Assembly: GCA_965116445.1 (NCBI GenBank)
Contig: OZ220688.1
Location: 1,054,001 to 1,118,000 of the forward strand
Direction of reading: 5' to 3'
Origin: Multivorans sp965116445
Lineage (GTDB): Bacteria > Acidobacteriota > Thermoanaerobaculia > Multivoradales > Multivoraceae
Length of the DNA stretch: 64,000 nucleotides
Shown piece after piece: positions 61,034-64,000 of the stretch (positions are counted from its first letter, which is position 1; every line of letters begins with the position of its first letter). The notes beneath the pieces were generated by a model. The model made no database searches. It was not told the origin of the DNA and saw nothing but the letters and a program-made list of their open reading frames with translations. Made by a program: the position numbers and the translations under genes.

Positions 61034-61741
61034 TCAGCCTCCGGCCGCGGGCTCGGACGCAGCCGGGAGATCCTGGATCAGGCCTGCCCGCAGCTCGACC
61101 CGCCGCGGCAGCCGCGCCGCAAGCTCCAGGCTGTGGGTGACTATGACCAGCGCGGTTTGCTCCTCCGCGTGAAGCTCGAGCAACAGATCCGCCACGGCGC
61201 CTGCCGTGTCCGCGTCCAGGTTGCCCGTCGGCTCGTCGCAGAGAAGGAGTCCGGGCCGGTTGATCACCGCCCGCACGATCGCCGCCCGCTGCCGCTCTCC
61301 GCCGGACACCTGAGCCGGCCGATGGTCGACCCGGGCGCCAAGACCGACCCGTTCGAGCAGCGCCCGCGCGCGGCCGTCCGCGTCAGCCTGCCCGTCGCCG
61401 GCCGCCACGGTCGGCAGCAGGACGTTCTGCAGCATCGTGTACTGCGGCAGCAGGTAGTGATCCTGGAACACGAGGCCGACCCGCCGGCTCCGGAAGGCCG
61501 CGAGCTCCCGTTCCGGCAACTCATGCGCCGCCTCGCCGCCGATCAGGATGCGCCCCGACGACGGCGTCTCCAGCGTCGCGGCCAAATGGAGCAGGGTGCT
61601 CTTGCCGCTGCCGGACGGCCCGGTGACAGCCATCGCCTCCCCCGCATCCAGCCGGAAAGACACGCCCCGCAGAACCTCGACGGCGCCGGCCCCGGTTGCG
61701 TAGGACCTGGTGACCCGGTCGAAACGAAGGGCATCGGGCAT
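61034..61741 (-). CDS. LolD/MacB-like ABC transporter ATP-binding protein
   Basis: 235 residues from ATG at 61741. Walker A GPSGSGKST (41-49), Q-loop VFQDHYLLP, signature VSGGERQRAAIVRA, Walker B LLLCDEPTGNLD, and switch His in VIVTHSLE. The DEPTGNLD wording is typical of the LolD/MacB/FtsE group and fits the FtsX-like permease encoded 4 bp downstream. A 31-bp stretch including its start codon is repeated 125 bp upstream. Confidence 0.93.
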   Translation of the reverse strand: MPDALRFDRVTRSYATGAGAVEVLRGVSFRLDAGEAMAVTGPSGSGKSTLLHLAATLETPSSGRILIGGEAAHELPERELAAFRSRRVGLVFQDHYLLPQYTMLQNVLLPTVAAGDGQADADGRARALLERVGLGARVDHRPAQVSGGERQRAAIVRAVINRPGLLLCDEPTGNLDADTAGAVADLLLELHAEEQTALVIVTHSLELAARLPRRVELRAGLIQDLPAASEPAAGG

Positions 61742-61887
61742 CGCTCCCGGAGCCTACCAACCGCGACACCGGGTACGCCGACGTCCCCGTCGGCATCCGG
61801 GCGACACCGGGGTGCCCTCGGAGAGCCGACGGGGTCGTCGGTGCACCCAGTGGGCCCATCGGGCATCGCTCCCGGAGCCTGCCAACC
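61732..61887. repeat. 31-bp direct repeats flanking a segment with two palindromic repeats (copies F1, F2)
   Basis: 61732-61762 and 61857-61887 match over 31 bp with one mismatch (core CATCGCTCCCGGAGCCT). Between them lie F1 (61768-61797, minus orientation, stem GCCGAC/GTCGGC, tail GTACCCGGT) and F2 (61823-61851, plus, stem GCCGAC/GTCGGT, tail GCACCCAGT). The proximal repeat includes the ABC ATPase start codon. The second ATG (61866) is out of frame with that gene. Confidence 0.8.
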
Positions 61888-61959
61888 AGGTCCTGCTCCC
61901 AGTGGGCGCCCGTCAGTCCCTAAGCCATCGCGAGCGCCCGCGGGACGGCGGCCTGCCGG

Positions 61960-64000
61960 CTAGTCCACCTTGAAGCGGATCGTCTCCGTGAAGTCCTCGA
62001 AGGCGAAGTTCCCCGCCCGATCGTAAAGCGTCATGCTCGCGATCCCCCAGGTTCCCGGCGCCGAGCCGGCGGGCAGAACATGAGTGTGCGAAACGAACTT
62101 CCAGACGCGGGGATCCCCTGAAGGGAAGAGCCGCTCCCTCTGATCGCCGTAGAACCACGAGACGTGCGTGATCCCCTGGGGATCGCGAAATGCAAGCGAC
62201 CCCTGGCGGAAGCCCGAGACATCGTCCCGAGTGTAGAACTCCACCTTCACGATCGTCTCGCCGTTCGGCGCCTCCGGGTTCGTGGGCTCCGCGGTCACGC
62301 GGATCCTGTTCAGATCGAGCTCGGGCGGCCCTGTGTCCGGGTTCGCCGTCCTCAGCCGGACGCTCGGCGGCGGCTCGTCCCTCGGATCGTCGGTGAACTT
62401 GACCGTCGCCCTGTTCCCGGCCCGATCGACCATGAGGATCTGGTTGAGGAAGTACCTGGAAGACGGCATGTACTCCGGCATGAGGAACTCCACCAGGCAG
62501 CGGTCGTCTCCGGCCAGGAAGCGACCGTACTCCTGAAAGCTGTAGGTGCCTTCGAGTTCGTCGTTCAGCGCGGCGTAGCACGGGGATTCCGCACGCATCC
62601 CGACGCCCTCGCTCACCTGCCAGGACGCCTCGATCGTCTGAACGTTCCGGCCCTCCGCAACCGTCTGTCCCTTGCTCAGACGCGCGGTGTGCGACACATA
62701 GGCCGGCGGCGCCCAGTCCTCCAGGGGATTGTCGACGTAGAGCTTCCAGCCGAAGTCACCGCCTCGCTGGAAGCGCTCATTGCCGGCCGCGTCCGTGATC
62801 TGCATCTGGTTCGGCACCCAGTAACCCGCCTTGGCGTGCTTGCTCAGGGTGAAGCTGCCGGAAAGCACAGTGCCCGGCTGGTCGCGGGTCACCCTGCCGT
62901 TTCCGTCCAGGGGCAAGAGGTACAGATCGCGGAACGTGCCGACACTGCTGCTGATCCGGGTGTAGGCCCGTGTCGCGCCCTCGAGCACCCGGTCCAGAGC
63001 GTGCAGTTCGATCTCGACGCGGACCTCCTTGTCCTCCTCCGGCAACCCGGCGACCTCGATGTCCACTCGCTTGATCTTGCCGGGGAACACGTAGTCCGGA
63101 AACAGGTTGTACACCTTGAACGTCAGATCCTCCCGGATTCTCGAGAGGTAGAGATTGCCCTGCATGATCCGGTCTCGAACGAACTCGTACTTCGCGAGGG
63201 AACGGGATCTCAGCTTGTCCGGCTCGACGATGAAGTGGGCGATCGTCTCGGCCATGTCCTCGTTCGGGTTCTTCTGATGGGCGTATGCCGAAACGAACTC
63301 GGTCTGCTTCGTGGTGGACCAGCCCGAAGGACTGCTGGAGTCCCGGTACCAGCCGCCAAGCCGAATCCAGTCGGCGCGCGTCTGCTCGTCGAAGACGTGC
63401 GCCCACAGAAAGTGCGCCTTCTCGTGGACCGCCAGACGCTGGATGGCGCTGATGCTGGATTGCGTGAAGGCAATTTCCATGAACTCGACGTAGCCCGCGG
63501 ACGGCCAGGCGACGGCGGGCGCCGTGGGGTACAAGGGATGATCCGTTCCGTCCAGACGGCGAATGATGTGCGGGAGACCCGGGGTCTTGTGCATGCCGCT
63601 CGGAAACTCCTCCAGCATGTTCAGCAGCGTGAGGATCTCCTCCGGGTGGAACTTCTGGAATCGGCCCGGGCCTTCGTTGCCCGTCGGCCCGGTCAGTCCG
63701 GCGTAGTCGTCGATCTCGGTCGTCACGCCGTACCGATCCGCGAAGATCGTCTCGTAGGCCCTGACGTCGCGACCGCCGTTCGTCACGTACCGGACGGCCG
63801 CGTGGTGCAGCCGCTTCGAGAACCACACGCCCCGCTTGCCTTCCACCGTCGCAACCCGGGGATTCGCGTTCACGAACGCGGCCTCGGACACGAGCACCGA
63901 CGGGGCATCGGGGGCGCCCAGAACCTGGATGTCATGGCGAAGGAAACTGCGCGTCAGGCGCCACTTCGAGGGCGGCCTGTCGCCGCTTGGCTGCGGGATG
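61960..64000 (-). CDS. Large secreted protein with a gluzincin-like metallopeptidase motif (5' part missing)
   Basis: The frame is open from 61960 to the right edge, so the gene begins outside; about 679 residues are visible, and GTG 63897 is only an internal start possibility. A zinc-peptidase-like motif HEKAH lies at 63426-63412 (RLAVHEKAHFLWAHVFDEQ); about 50 residues later NPNEDMAETIAHFI offers the third ligand Glu in an EDxAE pattern. The C-terminal half (about 270 residues) consists of beta-sandwich-like segments with repeated TDAAGNERF, VDRAGNRATVKF and YDRAGNFAFEDF motifs of Ig/cadherin-type repeats. No family name is offered. Substrate and export signal are not visible. Confidence 0.7.
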   Translation of the reverse strand, partial: IPQPSGDRPPSKWRLTRSFLRHDIQVLGAPDAPSVLVSEAAFVNANPRVATVEGKRGVWFSKRLHHAAVRYVTNGGRDVRAYETIFADRYGVTTEIDDYAGLTGPTGNEGPGRFQKFHPEEILTLLNMLEEFPSGMHKTPGLPHIIRRLDGTDHPLYPTAPAVAWPSAGYVEFMEIAFTQSSISAIQRLAVHEKAHFLWAHVFDEQTRADWIRLGGWYRDSSSPSGWSTTKQTEFVSAYAHQKNPNEDMAETIAHFIVEPDKLRSRSLAKYEFVRDRIMQGNLYLSRIREDLTFKVYNLFPDYVFPGKIKRVDIEVAGLPEEDKEVRVEIELHALDRVLEGATRAYTRISSSVGTFRDLYLLPLDGNGRVTRDQPGTVLSGSFTLSKHAKAGYWVPNQMQITDAAGNERFQRGGDFGWKLYVDNPLEDWAPPAYVSHTARLSKGQTVAEGRNVQTIEASWQVSEGVGMRAESPCYAALNDELEGTYSFQEYGRFLAGDDRCLVEFLMPEYMPSSRYFLNQILMVDRAGNRATVKFTDDPRDEPPPSVRLRTANPDTGPPELDLNRIRVTAEPTNPEAPNGETIVKVEFYTRDDVSGFRQGSLAFRDPQGITHVSWFYGDQRERLFPSGDPRVWKFVSHTHVLPAGSAPGTWGIASMTLYDRAGNFAFEDFTETIRFKVD

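Noticed and set aside
57718..61140. A plus-strand frame of about 1140 codons opposite the ABC permease
   Set aside because: Antisense shadow; no recognisable motif, whereas the minus strand has FtsX-like domains.

Overview
The window is GC-rich, densely coded DNA from a Gram-negative (two-membrane) bacterium. The LPS-export genes (lptB, a fused lptF-lptG, lptE) and a full Tol-Pal locus show the outer membrane. A VWA-domain protein of the type common in Acidobacteriota, a DUF151 nuclease, a large c-type-cytochrome dehydrogenase and many YtcJ-, S9- and PIG-L-type secreted enzymes suggest an uncultured Acidobacteriota-like organism. This placement is inferred from gene content only. There is no rRNA, CRISPR array, prophage or intact insertion sequence, and no gene-free stretch longer than about 220 bp.

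Layout. 1-8.9 kb (+): end of lptB, rpoN behind a near-perfect sigma-54 promoter, ptsN, rapZ, EIIA-Man, ptsH and ptsI (a regulatory PTS with overlapping genes), then miaB, DUF151 nuclease and a parB-like gene. 9.1-15.6 kb: one-piece lptF-lptG permease, convergent metK, a SpoU methyltransferase, and etfBA. 15.7-20.7 kb (+): tolQ-tolR-tonB/tolA-tolB-pal-cpoB, then rpsT. 21-29.8 kb (mostly -): lptE, nusB, ribH, tRNA-Pro(GGG), a MerR-type regulator, der, a lipoprotein, tRNA-Leu(CAG) on +, rsmD, a YtcJ-type amidohydrolase, and a LysM lytic transglycosylase. 29.9-35.5 kb: ahcY, a flavin monooxygenase, a frameshifted PIG-L deacetylase, a VWA protein, and a MITE inserted at that gene's stop codon. 35.5-42.2 kb: a ribose-type ABC importer, an Nramp-fold transporter lacking the canonical metal motifs, and a PVC-type cytochrome dehydrogenase. 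42.3-52.3 kb (-): ECF sigma, anti-sigma, metal-sensor-like protein, RND pump, adaptor, second RND pump, in one tightly coupled operon. 52.3-64 kb: a CCA/poly(A) polymerase, a TPR protein, an S9 peptidase, a MacB-like ABC exporter, and a 5'-truncated secreted protein with an HEKAH zinc-protease motif.

The most unusual signal is a family of about 30-bp palindromic repeats (stem GCCGGC or GCCGAC, loop GGGGAC, tail GCACCCGGT or GTACCCAGT). I count ten copies between 31.5 and 61.9 kb. Several lie between genes, including two convergent gene ends. Five others sit inside two unrelated coding sequences as 42-bp tandem units, on opposite strands relative to the gene, without breaking the reading frame. 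The stem bases covary between copies. This resembles the coding-sequence-invading palindromes of Rickettsia, but I do not recognise the family.
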